This document shows positions 32,375 through 32,582 of a DNA stretch of 32,582 bases, piece by piece; the first letter of the stretch is position 1, and each line of letters opens with the position of its first letter. The stretch lies in the NCBI GenBank assembly GCA_938009115.1, contig CALLHZ010000102.1, positions 1 to 32,582 on the forward strand, read 5' to 3'. The notes below the pieces were generated by a model, which was given only the letters and a program-made list of their open reading frames with translations, was not told where the DNA came from and made no database searches. Position numbers and translations under genes: made by a program. This DNA is from an uncultured Clostridia bacterium (lineage in GTDB: Bacteria; Bacillota; Clostridia; Peptostreptococcales; Anaerovoracaceae).

Positions 32375-32582
32375 TTATTGCTGCTCCGGGTCCATAAATG
32401 CACCGTCCATGGCCGAAGCGGCGAGCCTGCAGTAGACTGCCAGAATGCCGCGCTTCTTTCTGTTCGCCGGAGGCTGAGCACATGCTTGCCGCTTGCGCAG
32501 CTCCTTTTGGACCTCTATCTCAGATATCCGGATCCCGTCGACCCCGACCCATTCCAACGCTCGGCCTGGAATGTCGATGCGT
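32375..32582 (-). CDS. End of an unidentified reading frame, 5' part outside window
   Basis: The minus-strand frame is open from the right edge to a TAA at 32375, at least 68 codons (…IDIPGRALEWVGVDGIRIS…GAFMDPEQQ). It is followed by the bidirectional terminator at 32320-32356, which favours a real gene end. It contains a basic middle (KELRKRQACAQPPANRKKRG). I recognise no family, and chance openness over this length is possible. Confidence 0.35.
   Translation of the reverse strand, partial: RIDIPGRALEWVGVDGIRISEIEVQKELRKRQACAQPPANRKKRGILAVYCRLAASAMDGAFMDPEQQ

Overview
The window looks like chromosomal DNA of a moderately GC-rich, anaerobic Firmicute of the class Clostridia. Reasons: a FabK-type (not FabI) fatty-acid cluster led by a MarR/FabT-like regulator, a Bacillus/Clostridium-type LexA (SOS) box, a CIRCE element on a small heat-shock gene, strong AGGAGG ribosome binding sites, and tightly overlapping operons. 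I saw no tRNA, rRNA, CRISPR array or insertion sequence. The species cannot be named from this.

Region 1 (1-6302, minus strand) is a type II fatty-acid synthesis operon, transcribed marR/fabT - fabH - acpP - fabK - fabD - fabG - second FabK-like flavoprotein - fabF, with fabF leaving the window. A good sigma-A promoter and a perfect 19-bp palindrome lie just upstream of the regulator gene. The second FabK-like protein carries a four-cysteine motif.

Region 2 (6303-7877, minus) is an SOS-controlled Y-family DNA polymerase with a LexA box between its -35 and -10 elements. It is followed by a small reading frame cut by an in-frame TAG. Region 3 (7881-16333, minus) is a co-directional run of eight genes with short gaps or overlaps: membrane-fusion protein, FtsX/MacB-type permease, ABC ATPase, membrane diguanylate cyclase, NagD-like HAD phosphatase, VOC protein, RsgA GTPase and an MFS exporter, ended by a terminator.

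Region 4 (16497-21413, plus) is a complete branched-chain/hydrophobic amino-acid type ABC importer (livJHMGF) with its own promoter, an internal hairpin after livJ and a terminator. Region 5 (21473-22073) is a CIRCE-controlled hsp20. Convergent to it is an ornithine-cyclodeaminase-like (LOR/SDH, TIGR00300-type) gene, preceded by a possible 76-aa ORF.

Region 6 (23617-28395, plus) is the least ordinary part: three overlapping genes for an isoprenylcysteine-methyltransferase-like membrane protein, a GH3-family acyl-adenylating/amidosynthetase-like enzyme, and a multi-TM/GAF/degenerate-GGDEF/HD-GYP protein. This could be a small-molecule modification and c-di-GMP signalling unit. Region 7 holds mutY (minus) and, divergently, a secreted copper-amine-oxidase-N-like protein plus a secreted double-PA14 protein. 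A 25-bp perfect palindrome lies at their promoter. The right edge carries the end of an unidentified minus-strand reading frame.
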